This document shows positions 47,663 to 57,728 of a stretch of DNA of 64,000 nucleotides, in pieces. The first letter of the stretch is position 1. Each line of letters starts with the position of its first letter. A program made the position numbers and the translations under genes. The stretch spans positions 1,189,715 to 1,253,714 of the forward strand of contig KV748187.1 in assembly GCA_001692895.1 (NCBI GenBank), in the 5' to 3' direction. Below the pieces are notes generated by a model, which was given only the letters and a program-made list of their open reading frames with translations, was not told the origin of the DNA and made no database searches. Source of the DNA: Cenococcum geophilum 1.58. Lineage: Eukaryota > Ascomycota > Dothideomycetes > Gloniales > Gloniaceae.

Positions 47663-47933
47663 TATTAGCCATACAATCTAGGACGCCCGCTTACTCTCCC
47701 GCTGCTGCCGTCGCTTCTACTGTTGCTCATCCACATCTACAGGGTCCGGGAGGTTCGGTGTCCCCCCCCTCGTGCGCGCAGCAGCGGTGGCATCTAATTT
47801 CGCTTGAGCTTCGCCTAAACTAGTATGTAGAGCTAGCAGGAAGGGGTGTAGTACGTGGTTAGGGCTTGAATCACGGCTCTGAGCTCAATCTGAAGCTATT
47901 CTGAACTCCTCTCCCTTACCAAAAGTCGTGGTA

Positions 47934-48271
47934 CAGTAAAATCTCTTTAGTACGATACCGTTTGTTCGGCCGAGCGTATCGTAATACCAATGGTATTGTT
48001 ATATCAGGGAGTCACGTGTTGGGTGAATAAGCAGGAAAAAGAAGAGCTTAATGCCTAAAAAGGCTTAGGATGTCTACCTCGCGGGCTAAATAGGGCTCCT
48101 TCCCATACAAATTCTCTACTGGTTATACCGATATTGGTGGTAGGTGCCTAACGATATTGTCAAAAGTCAGATTATCGTAATATTACACCAAAAAAGCTTG
48201 ATTAAGGGGTGCAGATCGTTATACAGAGGATATCGTTATATACCCAATATCGTACTAAGGAGGTTTTACTG
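47934..48271. mobile_element. 338 bp TA-flanked MITE
   Basis: Inverted tips CAGTAAAATCTCTTTAGTAC (left) and the mirror of CAGTAAAACCTCCTTAGTAC (right), flanked by TA (47932-47933 and 48272-48273). The shape of the tips and the TA target fit a Tc1/mariner (pogo-like) family. The short open frame at 48144-48347 crosses the element border and is not called. Confidence 0.83.
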
Positions 48272-48564
48272 TATTATAAAGCCTCTTTCTCCTATTAATA
48301 TAAGCTCCAAACGCGGGCACATACACGCATACTGGCGCCGGCTATAAGAAGGATTTTAAATAAGGCGTACTGCCAGTCACCCATATTTGGAGCTATATTA
48401 AGGAAGGCAACGGGTAAAACACCAAGATCTAGAGGTGATATTACAATTTGGTAGGGGAGAGGAGTTCAAAATAGCTTCAAAATCGAGCTCATAGCTCCGA
48501 ATTTGAGGTGGGCCGTGGTTCAAGCCTTAACCACGTACTACACCCCTTCCTGCTAGCTCTACAT

Positions 48565-51500
48565 CCCTTCGTGTGGCAAGATTTCTTGCACTTTTCGTAT
48601 ATGCACGCCTCTTAAGCCAATCTAGAGGCTCTATACCGTATATAGCTTGGTGTTGAAGCCTTGGTCAGTGCAATTGCTCGGCGGTAGGGTATAGGCGCCT
48701 CGTCTGCGCCTCTGACGCTCAAACGAATATTGCGGTGAGTAGCAGCGACGTGGCTAGGAAGCCTGTATATAGAATATATGGTAGTGTAGTTAATTAAAAA
48801 GCTTTAATACTATCGCTACCTATTTAATTATTAAATCCTTAGCAAGATATCGTCCTTATGCCGCCTAGAAAACGTTATGTGTCTTTAGCTCCGAAGCCTC
48901 TAAAGGCCCCAAAAGCCTCAAAAGCTCTAAAGTCTACACAGCCTCTAAAAGCACCTTAAGCATAGGAGTCTTATTCACAATCCTTCCAAGCAACGCGGTA
49001 TATATATAATAGCTTAGCGGCAGTAGTTATACAGCCTCTAGAGGCTTTGGTGGCTCCAGTACTTATATAGTAGGTAATAGCGCTAAGTAAGGATATTTAA
49101 GAGGAGGCTTAGCTAAGCGGCTAGGTGGAGGATATTAAGGATAAAGTAAAAGCTATTTTTAAGGCCCGCGGTAAGACTGCTGAGGAGAAGGTAGATAAGG
49201 TGGATAAGACTAAATTACCAGAGCTATCAGCTAAAGAAGTTGTAAGAATAGGCCTTCCTACTATTCCTACTACATGGGAGCCTATAGCTGCCGTTTCTAA
49301 ACTAGATCTTAAAGTTATTAACCTTCCTAAAGAGTTAATATTCGCCGCTCGGCGTGCTAGTAAGCCTATTAGCGGCTTTAACGTAGGCGTTAAATCCGTT
49401 AATCTCTCTGCTTAAGATAAGGGTACTAAGCGCTCTACTTACTGTATACTAGCAGATTAGATTAGTATAGCGTCTAGCGGGTATAAATCTAAATGGGACC
49501 TACCGATTTAAGTGTTTTTACTATTCTTTAGCTTTAGTATATTTAAGAAGCTTATAATTAACATAAACCTTTATACAGCCTCCTAAAACGCTAGCGGATA
49601 TTACTAATTAGGTGTAAGGCAGTATTGCTAGGGTGTATGGTAGGGAGCAGGCAAGCCGAGCATGAGTTACATAGGGAGTCGATGGAAGAGGACGATATGG
49701 TAATGAGGGTAGGCAATAGCCTCGTACTNAGACGAACCGATGGGGGAGGAAGGAGGCTGCAAGCCCGAGGAGCTTATAAGGGGTGGCTAAGGCCTAGCTA
49801 AAGGCTAGCCTTGGCAGCCCCTGAGAGCTCCCGGGATGTAGCCAAGTAAGGGACCAAAAGTACCCTTACATTAGGACAATACGCTGGTAAACAATCACGG
49901 ATATAGAAGGAGACCTCTGCTAGCGAGTTGATAATTTAGGTAGAACTTATTATCTATATAGGCGTCTTTAAAGCTCCTTAGGTGCGAGATTTTTAGGTAA
50001 TGGATCTTAAATATCCTTAGCACCTAATTAGCTTATTTATAGGCCAAAAAAAAATAGGAGCAACTTAAGCGCTTTTTTTATATATTACCACCTCCACCGG
50101 AAGGCGTTAAACGCCAGATCTTTAAGAAAATTAAGCCGTTAACGACTCCTCTAGGTAAGGCGTTTAGGAAGTACGTTATACCCAGATCTATAGTTAGTTT
50201 TAATAAGATAATAGTAAGGTTTACTAGACAATTTATAGCTATAATTAAATTGCCTAGTAAGCTAGTACTTAAGGCTTTAAAATAATAAGCCTTTATTAAT
50301 ATAGATATTGCTATAGCTTTATATTTACCTTACCTGGCTACTTTTTTAGGCTTTCTACTTAAACAGATTACTAAAATATCGTCCTCTTAAAGACCTCTAA
50401 GTGCGTCCTCTACCTCACTTAGTAGCTCCCTCTTTAGGCCCGTTAATTCTGCCTATTTTTAGATAACTACTTTATAAATATTCCGTTGCTCTAGGTGCTT
50501 TAACGACTTAAAATTACTACAGCTAGCACGGCTTAATTAAACTTAAAGGACTATCTAGAGGTGTATAAAAGGGCCAATAAAAGGAAGGTAAGGTTACCGT
50601 TTAACTTTATTACGGGAGTAGTTATTAGCGCAGCTAATCCAGTGCTCTCTATTATATAGTAGGATAAGAATTTAGTACGGTTCTTAATAATAGCTTACTT
50701 ATACGGCGATAAGGATGTTAATAAAGTTAATTAGCGCCGGCCGCAAGGATATAATTCCTTTCTTAAGAAGCTAGTAGCTGATATTTAGGGCGATAATCTA
50801 ATTAAGAAGTTAACGCTTCCTAGGCTCTCTATTAACTATAATAATTAAATAGGCGGTATTAATATCTATAATTAACTTTAAAGCTACTACACTACCCAGA
50901 TTACTACTATCTGTACTTAGATACCCTTATTCTTCTAGGCGCTTAATATAGCTATAATTAACGCCTATATTATTAGCAAGAAGATCTTCTAAACGTTAAG
51001 TAAGCCCTTCCTTTAAACCTATTAATACTTTCGCGTATAATTAGTATAGAACCTTATTATTATAGGCAGCCGGCAGACGGGCCTAAATAAGGAAGATACT
51101 AAGTGTCTTCTTTATTTAATATTACTAAATTATAGGCAATATAAACCTAGTATTAGGCCTGGTTATAGAAATAGAATAAATTAAAAAAACACCTACGTTA
51201 CTGCCAAAACCCTACTACCTATAATTTGACGGTGTAAAACGCGAACTTACCGCTATATTAACAGCTACACGAAGAAGTAAGGCTATAAGAGCTTACTAAC
51301 GTGCTAGATATATAGATGGAAATACGCAAGGAAGCTTATAGTAAAGATAAGGCGAATAGTATACGAATACGAGGCTTATAGGCTTCCTCTCTGCCTACGG
51401 TACTTTAACGACTTTTATTTAGTAGGCGACAATTAGGTAACTATTTTTAATCCTCTACTTCCTTACGCCTCTAATATTGAGACTCTAAAGCTAACTGAGC

Positions 51501-52013
51501 TTTTACCACAGCGTTTATTCTTAAGCCCTTCTCTACTGCCTTTAAACGCGCCTCTATACTAAACAATTACTAATTAAACCGTTTAATCACCTATAGTATT
51601 TAATCCACTTTATTTAATGTATATAACACGTCCTCCCTTATAACCTTAAGCTAATCCTCTACTAGCTTATCCTTATTAATGTTAAGAATATATATAAAGC
51701 GTATAGGTAGTAAAGATTCGGGGGAGGACTCTAAAGGCTTTTCTTATATAATTAGCAGCTGGTTAATGGAGGAAGGATAGGGACGTACATTTATAATATT
51801 ATATCACAACTTCTCACCCAACTTCCTTAAAAAATATATTCAGTGTATTTGTAGTGGTGGCCTTAGGTAGTATTTCGTCGGCATCGCAATATCGAGGTGT
51901 TTTGGTGGGGCTTGCTAAGAAAACCACGCTAGCTAGGGTGCCTGCAGCATGCTAACCCAAGCAGAAGCGCCCAAAGCGCCCAATACGAAAAGTGCCAAAT
52001 ACCACACGAAGGG
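48565..52013 (+). mobile_element. PiggyBac-like DNA transposon, RIP-decayed
   Basis: 3449 bp with inverted tips CCCTTCGTGTGG at both ends, followed inward by GCACTTTTCGTAT on each side. A plus-strand transposase frame begins near 48858 (MPPRKRYVSLAPK) and is broken by many in-frame stops of RIP type. The part at 50.1-51.1 kb matches PiggyBac: VRFTRQF, then IKLPSKL where the family has a kinase-like-sounding SKP block, and later NQLQSYYTTQIT...PLFFQALNIAIINAYII where the family has DQ..SYY...PLFF.LLD.A..NAY. It is bordered by AT on both sides, not by TTAA. A GC-rich segment at about 49630-49895 may be a further insert. No intact protein. Confidence 0.75.
49630..49895. repeat. GC-rich insert of unknown type within the PiggyBac-like element
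   Basis: About 260 bp with sharply higher G content than the flanks, holding words such as GGTAGGGAGCAGGC, GGGGGAGGAAGGAGG and the short inverted pair GCTAAGGCCTAGC / GCTAAAGGCTAGC. No tRNA-like A or B box, open frame or clear target duplication was found. One undetermined base at 49729. Possibly a SINE-like or recently inserted fragment. Confidence 0.35.
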
Positions 52014-52744
52014 ATACTAGTTTAGGCGAAGCTCAAGCGAAATTAGATGCCACCGCTGCTGCGCGCACGAGGGGGGGGACACCGAACCTCCCGGACCCTG
52101 TACACACTTACCATTGTGGTACTGTATTTGGCTCCCTCCGGAATAGAACGATATCTATCGGTTTAACCAGCTCTATACTCTGAGGTTATCCTTGCCCTAA
52201 AATTAATTAATCTAAAGGCCAATAATACAAAGGAGGCGATTGAGCTTAAGCTGCAGGGTCGAAATTACGTTTGTTATAACGCCTTAACGATGAAACCGAA
52301 GCACACGAAGAGACGTACGTACCAATATGGCTTTAGGGTGAGGATCTATAGCTAAAGGAAAGCAGCGGCAGCAGCAGCAGAGGAGGATAATCCAGTGGAG
52401 CCAAATGAGCCAATTCAGCTAGATTCGGATGATGAGAATGATAGCGACGAGGATGCGTATACTGCCTTTGAGGATATTAAGGATATTGAGGTGATTGAGG
52501 CGATTGAGGTAGAAGATGAGGGAGATTCTGTATTAGACTGAGCGATCTGGGCTCTATTTGGTAAGCTTGATCGAATCTTCCTCTTACCTAAACACCCACC
52601 CGTTGCCAAGACTTACTATTTATAGTATATATTTGATCTGGAGCTGCATTGGAGTCCTGGAGCTCCACCAGCTTTTTGGCGTATGGAGTGGATTTGGGGG
52701 TCAAATCCACTCTACTCCAATCCAACAAGATTACTGCTGCTGTC

Positions 52745-52846
52745 TTTTCGGCTGACGCGGCGACGAAGGCGGGACATTTAAATAGAAGCTAAATTTTAAG
52801 CTAAGTAACTTGTATCAAAAAATCTTTAGTAGTAAAAGTAGTCTTA
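52745..52846. other. Short spacer between the hAT element and the next foldback copy
   Basis: About 100 bp that continues the sequence left of 46979. It ends in TA before the tip CAGGGTCCGCAAGG. Confidence 0.4.
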
Positions 52847-53063
52847 CAGGGTCCGCAAGGTTCGGTGTCGCCCCCCCCGTGCGCGCAGCAGCGGTGGCAT
52901 CTAATTTCGCTTAAGCTTCGCCTAAGTTAGTATGTAGAGCTAGCAGAATTAGATGTAGTGGCCGCTAGGGGGGGGGAGACGTCGCCTTCTTGCATTTGAA
53001 GCTATTCGCAACTTCTCTTCCTTACCAATATTGTGATATCTGCTCTAGATCTTGGTGTAATAG
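52847..53063 (+). mobile_element. Left arm of a second foldback-family element
   Basis: The tip CAGGGTCCGCAAGGTTCGG and the following 200 bp match the left arm at 47740-47931, again preceded by TA (52845-52846). The arm is interrupted by the Copia-like element starting at 53064 and resumes at 56082 (ATATAAGCTCTAAATG matches 48289-48304). Its right end was not found, so this may be the border of a larger, autonomous member that includes the unidentified coding sequence at 56.1-57.5 kb. Confidence 0.65.
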
Positions 53064-53289
53064 TGTCGAACGTTGAGGTCACTGTCAGGTACCGTCTTGT
53101 GACTCACACCCTGTTTCTATTACCTATTACCGACTAAGTGGCAATATCAACCTGGTGGCGATTAAGTAATGGCTCCAGAATCGTCGTCAGCGTTGTCGTC
53201 AGTCCTTTACCCCAACCTCATGTATATAGAGAGCTTCTAGAGCCAGCTTCAATCGACAGAGTTCTTATAAGTAACTTGTCCGTCCGACA
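53064..53289 (+). repeat. 5' LTR of the short Copia-like element
   Basis: 226 bp, nearly identical to 55851-56076; the differences seen are C/T or G/A. Confidence 0.9.
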
Positions 53290-55850
53290 GTTATAAGCCC
53301 GGGCCATCTACTGCATCATCTTTAATTTGAAACCCTAATTACCCTATCGTCAACTAAACAGTAGAAGCCTTAAAATGTCCTCTTAACAATCTAAAACCCT
53401 TATTACGACGCATACTGTAATCCTAGCAGGCCTAAACAATTGGGACTAATAGATTGGTGTTATTAAGTATAGAGCCGACGGCGAGAGTGTATAGGAGTAC
53501 ATTAATCTAAATGTTAAGAAAAATGATCTACTTAGATATAGAGCACCGTTAGAGCTATTACTATTAGTTATTAATCCTTAGAAGACTATATTCTCAGCCC
53601 TTAATAAAGGCGAAAAGGAAGAGCTTTAAGCTTTATAAAAACAGTATAATTGTATTTATAAGTGGTATAAGAAGGAGGAAGCAGCCCTTAGATCTCTACG
53701 CACCTACATTATTAGTATAATCTCTTATAACTATATTAACTACACCTTTAAAGGAAATACCGTTTATAATATCCTTATATTACTTAAGCAGGCTATCGCC
53801 CTAACTAATAATGCTTAGAAGGTTGACCTAGCCACCTAATATTTAAAAATAAAGAAAGCCCTAAAGAGTTAGAATATCAAGAAGTGGCTCTATAAGTGGG
53901 AGAAGGTGTATAATAATTATAAGAAGGTTAAACTACCTAAGGTAGATAGCGATTAACTAATTAAGGACTTCGTGTATACCGTTAAATCTACCTTATTAGA
54001 ATAGTTAGAATACTAAAAAAACAAATTACAGAACCTTAAGAGGAAGAAGGAAAGTCTACCTACCCTTTAAGTTATTATTAAGGTCTATTAAAATTATTGT
54101 CGTTTAGAATTTGCTTAAAATGTAAGGAGTTAGAACGGATCTTATATAGCCAGCTTTAAGGAAGAGCTAATTAATAAGCCTAAATTAGACGCTAAGTTAG
54201 AGAAGGAGAAAAAGGATTAGAAGTAGTACCTGTGCGGAAAGCAGCACCCGTTTAAGTACTGCTAGTATTTAGTTAAGTTAATACAACTAACAGGATAGAG
54301 ACCGAATGAGGCTATTAAGTAGTTAGTAGAGTAGAGGCTTGCTAACTCTTTACCTAAGATTAAGGCCTTAATTAATCAATTAAGAAGCCAAGCCTTAGCT
54401 AATAAGAAGCCAGATAATATAGAGCAGAGGAGCTTACCTAGCAACCTATTAGGAAGCTTCGCAGTTTATTAAACTGGAGCTTATATTACATCTAATTACG
54501 CTCTCTATAATAGTGTAATTCTTAACCCTATAACGACCTTATATGTTATTAACAACCGAGTAAGATTTATAGGTAATATCTGACCGGCTAGTGATCGGTT
54601 ATATATAGGATCTGGAATGGAAACTATTAAAGGCTTCGGAACAGCTGAAGTTACAGTTATTACCCTATTAGAAAAGAAGAAGATTTATCTAAATAAGGCT
54701 GCGTATATACTAGGATTTTATATAAATCTAGTTTGTAATTAAAGACTTAATAAAAAGGGTGTCTTTTGGCATAATAAGGGCAACTACCTCTACCGTCGCG
54801 GTGGTGAGAAGTTCGTATATTGCGGATATTACCATAGTTAGGTAACTCTTAAATATAATAAATTGAAGCCGAGTATAATGGAGGACGTGTCCTTCGCGGC
54901 TTAACTAACGGAGCCTCTACCAAATCAAAAGGTAGATAGATAGTTTTTGTATAGTTAACTCGAACACGCAGGAATTAATATAGTTGGGTGACTACCTAGA
55001 GAAGTAACTAGAGCGGTTGTAGAAGGCTCTATAACCGTTAAATATAAGACTTATATAGTTAATAAAGCTTATAAGACAGTATTAAAAGGGACACCTACGG
55101 ACAACGAGACATTGTTTGGAGGTAAATTTAATGACTAGATCGCCGACCAAGGCATTACAATAGATTTAATAAAAAGGACGCCCCAGGAAGAACTTAATAA
55201 GACGTCAAAAGAAGAGCTTGACGAGACGTTAAAAGAAGAGCTTGACGAGACGTCAAAGGAAGAGCTTAACGAGACGTCAGAGAAGGAGGACGAGACTCAA
55301 GTAGATATCAGTAGAAGTCGACAGGTGGATTCTAATGGGAATCAAGATCGAGCGACCAATTGAGAAGAGCTTAACCCTTAAGATAATAACGCAATAGGCC
55401 CGCGAGCCTTAAGGGATAATCCTCCACCTGGCCTTCCTACCCTGACTTAGTCACCAGAGCCTTAATTAACTGCATTAACTAATTAAGAATCACAATTCGA
55501 ATATATTCTAGAAAAGAAAGCCCGCCTAAGGTAGGAAATTCAAGACAATATAGGCGACAGTAAAATTGCAGAAGGAGGACGACGGAAGAAGCAGCTAATG
55601 TGACACTAAGCCTACCTAACTAATATCGATTAGCGAATACACAGCGATAGGTTTTAATCTCTACCCAAGAACTAGAAGGAGCTTTTAAGTTACCTATATA
55701 AGATATTAAGGATCTAATTTAATTTGATTTGGATAACATTGGATAAGGTAACTCTATAGAGGATTTCTTTATTTTAACACCAAATTGCTATCGTGACTTT
55801 TTCTATTTTCTATCCAGCTGCTCAGTCTTAACTGAGCAGCTAGGGGGGTG

Positions 55851-56076
55851 TGTCGAACGTTAAGGTCACTGTCAGGTACCGTCTTGTGACTTACACCCTG
55901 TTTCTATTACCTATTACCGACTAAGTGGCAATATTAACCTAGTGGCGATTAAGTAATGGCTCCAGAATCGTCGTCAGCGTCGTCATCAGTCCTTTGCCCC
56001 GACCTCATGTATATAGAGAGCTTCTAGAGCCAGCTTCAATCGACAGAGTTCTTATAAGTGACTTGTCCGTCTGACA
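55851..56076 (+). repeat. 3' LTR of the short Copia-like element
   Basis: 226 bp partner of 53064-53289, preceded by the polypurine tract and followed by target copy AATAG. Confidence 0.9.
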
Positions 56077-56081
56077 AATAG

Positions 56082-57475
56082 AGCCTTCCTCTCGTCAATA
56101 TAAGCTCTAAATGTACTGCCGCTGCCACCGTTAGAAGTCCTTCTCGTCTACCTCATTAAAGGCCTCAACTGTCGCTAATACTATCCTTATCTATTCCTTA
56201 ACCACCTATCTTAACGCAGAGCTTAAGTATAAGTACGGTCGTGACTCTGCCGCCTATATTTAGTAGCTAGATTGGCACGTAGCTTAACTTCTCTCTACTA
56301 ATAGCGTTTAATAGGTTGCCTTTATTACGGCAGGCAGCTGCTTTTGCTAACGGCGAGCTTAAGAAAATATTAAATGATCTTAAGGCAGCGAAGGAGGCAG
56401 ATTGTAAGGAGGTTTAACGCTTCTATTAATTGCAGGATTATAATATAATAAGGGCTCCTCCGTAGCTGCCGCGTTTTATACAGCTTTTAAATATAGGTTC
56501 CTATTATCCTTTAAGTTAGTAATATTATTATTAGTTACCGTACCTCCACCTAGAGCTTAATCTAGATAATATTGGCCACTATATATAAACCCCGCGTCGA
56601 TTGCGGAGACCCCCTATACTTCCTTTGCAAGTATTTAAGCTAATACCTAAGGATTTAATAACGGAAAGTAAGGAGGAGGAGCTACCACTAAGGCTTTAAT
56701 TTAAGCATGAATTAGAGTAGGCAAAGCCAAGTAGTAGAGGTATCTTTTTTAACTATCGTCTCTTATTGTTAGCGAAGCTTAAGAAGGGCGTATAGACTTA
56801 GAATATAGTTATATATACTTTTACTAACTCTCGCCTAAGCCTCTCGCTTGTATATAGTTATAATATACTGCCTATAATTAATAAGGCTATGAAGTAGCAG
56901 CTTTCTAGCCGTCGCGTTATATAAGAGTTATGTAATACATCGGTTTTATATACTAAGAAGAATAAGACTTAAGTAACGTTTAAGATTAATCCTAGTTAGG
57001 AAGCTAGCTGGAGCTTAATTAATAGTAAACTTATAAGCTTAGTAAAGAAGCACCGGAATATAGACGGCTCTACTAAGCAGCTCTTAGTTAAAGTTAGCTT
57101 TATATATATTAAGGTAAATAATTAAGCTAAATCTACCGCTTACTTTACTAATTGTTTTATAATAGCCGCATAATTATTAATATAGCTATTATTAATATAG
57201 CTAGCTGCTACTGTCTCCTTATAGGATACGCCTCTAAATATACCGTAATCTAAATAGTATAAGGCTAGTAATACTACTTATCCTCTAGCCCCCCGCCTAA
57301 AGACTACTAAGCTTTAGCTAAAGCTATATAGGGAGTAGAAGTATAAGAAGAGGTACCTAGGCTCTTTTTAGTGCTAAATCTATTGCTAAGTTAACTATAA
57401 GCTAATATAGGAGGACCTTAAGGAGTGGGCGCGGGCTATTAAGGATAGTTTAGCTACTATTTGCATACTTTATAG
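56082..57475 (+). pseudogene. Unidentified protein-coding repeat, part 1
   Basis: One plus-strand frame reads for long distances with only TAG-type interruptions. It gives a protein-like sequence with words such as GELKKILNDLKAAKEADCKEV (about 56.35 kb), LPLRLQFKHELEQAK, and LINSKLISLVKKHRNIDGS (about 57.0 kb). It is rich in Lys, Leu and Gln, and I do not recognise the family. The frame resumes after the Gypsy-like element 57476-63468 (see 63469-64000). It may be the coding region of the foldback-family element that starts at 52847. Confidence 0.45.
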
Positions 57476-57728
57476 TGTGGGAGGGTACGACCTCTTTAAG
57501 ATAGAAAAGTCACGGTGCTGTCAGTCGGTTGGTCGGTCGGTCGGTTAGTTAGTTAGTTGGTTATAATTAGTCAGTAGAACAGTTAGTAAGAAAGAAAGAA
57601 AAGAGTATATTTCCGGTAACTGGTAGGTCGTGATATATATATAATTAAGGGAAGAAGGAAGAAAGCCAAAGGCTCTATAAATATAGGAAAATGCTAAGGC
57701 GGTAGGCGACGTCCAATCTACACCACTA
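57476..57728 (-). repeat. 3' LTR of the Gypsy-like element
   Basis: 253 bp; plus-strand start TGTGGGAGGGTACGAC. It contains a GGTC/GGTT tandem stretch (57524-57560) and the words GGCTCTATAAATATAGG (57670-57686), a likely TATA region. Confidence 0.88.

Larger units (their letters stand above)
47740..52100. mobile_element. Foldback (long-arm) TA element carrying a MITE and a PiggyBac-like element
   Basis: Outer tips CAGGGTCCGGGAGGTTCGG (47740) and its mirror image (ending 52100) are flanked by TA (47738-47739 and 52101-52102). The left arm reads inward through CGCGCAGCAGCGGTGGC, ACTAGTATGTAGAGC and AGGAAGGGGTGTAG. The right arm is the reverse of the same series, found at about 48340-48564 and 52014-52100 because the PiggyBac-like element sits within it. 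A MITE (47934-48271) sits in the left arm. Without both, the element is about 0.57 kb, mostly palindrome. A third copy of the arm starts at 52847. Confidence 0.78.
46987..52736 (+). mobile_element. Second hAT element, internally deleted and host to other transposons
   Basis: Ends are inverted repeats beginning CAGTGATTTTGTTGGA (left) and, on the other strand, CAGTAATCTTGTTGGA (right). The exact 8 bp duplication CTGCTGTC lies outside (46979-46986 and 52737-52744). Removing the nested elements 47237-47662 and 47740-52100 leaves about 0.96 kb, so most of the transposase is gone. The right part (52176-52541) still reads as a C-terminus with an acidic tail (DSDDENDSDEDAYTAFEDI) that ends in a TGA. 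The subterminal regions are rich in GGAGT and GGATTTGG words. Confidence 0.82.
53064..56076 (+). mobile_element. Short Copia-like LTR element
   Basis: 3013 bp with 226 bp LTRs (53064-53289 and 55851-56076), each TGTCGAACGTT to GACA, and exact 5 bp target duplication AATAG (53059-53063 and 56077-56081). The primer-binding site directly after the left LTR (53290-53303, GTTATAAGCCCGG) is complementary, but for one base, to the anticodon-loop end of initiator tRNA-Met, the half-tRNA primer known for copia. A G-run (55842-55847) is the polypurine tract. The interior reads as gag with a Cys/His knuckle-like motif (QYLCGKQHPFKYC) and a protease to gag-pre-integrase region (KKGVFWHNKGN). RT, RNase H and most of the integrase are absent, so it was non-autonomous. 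Many breaks. Confidence 0.85.

Noticed and set aside
47740-52100. hAT assignment for the element with CAGGGTCC tips
   Set aside because: The tips look hAT-like, but no 8 bp duplication matches at the two sides, while TA flanks both here and at the third arm (52845-52846).
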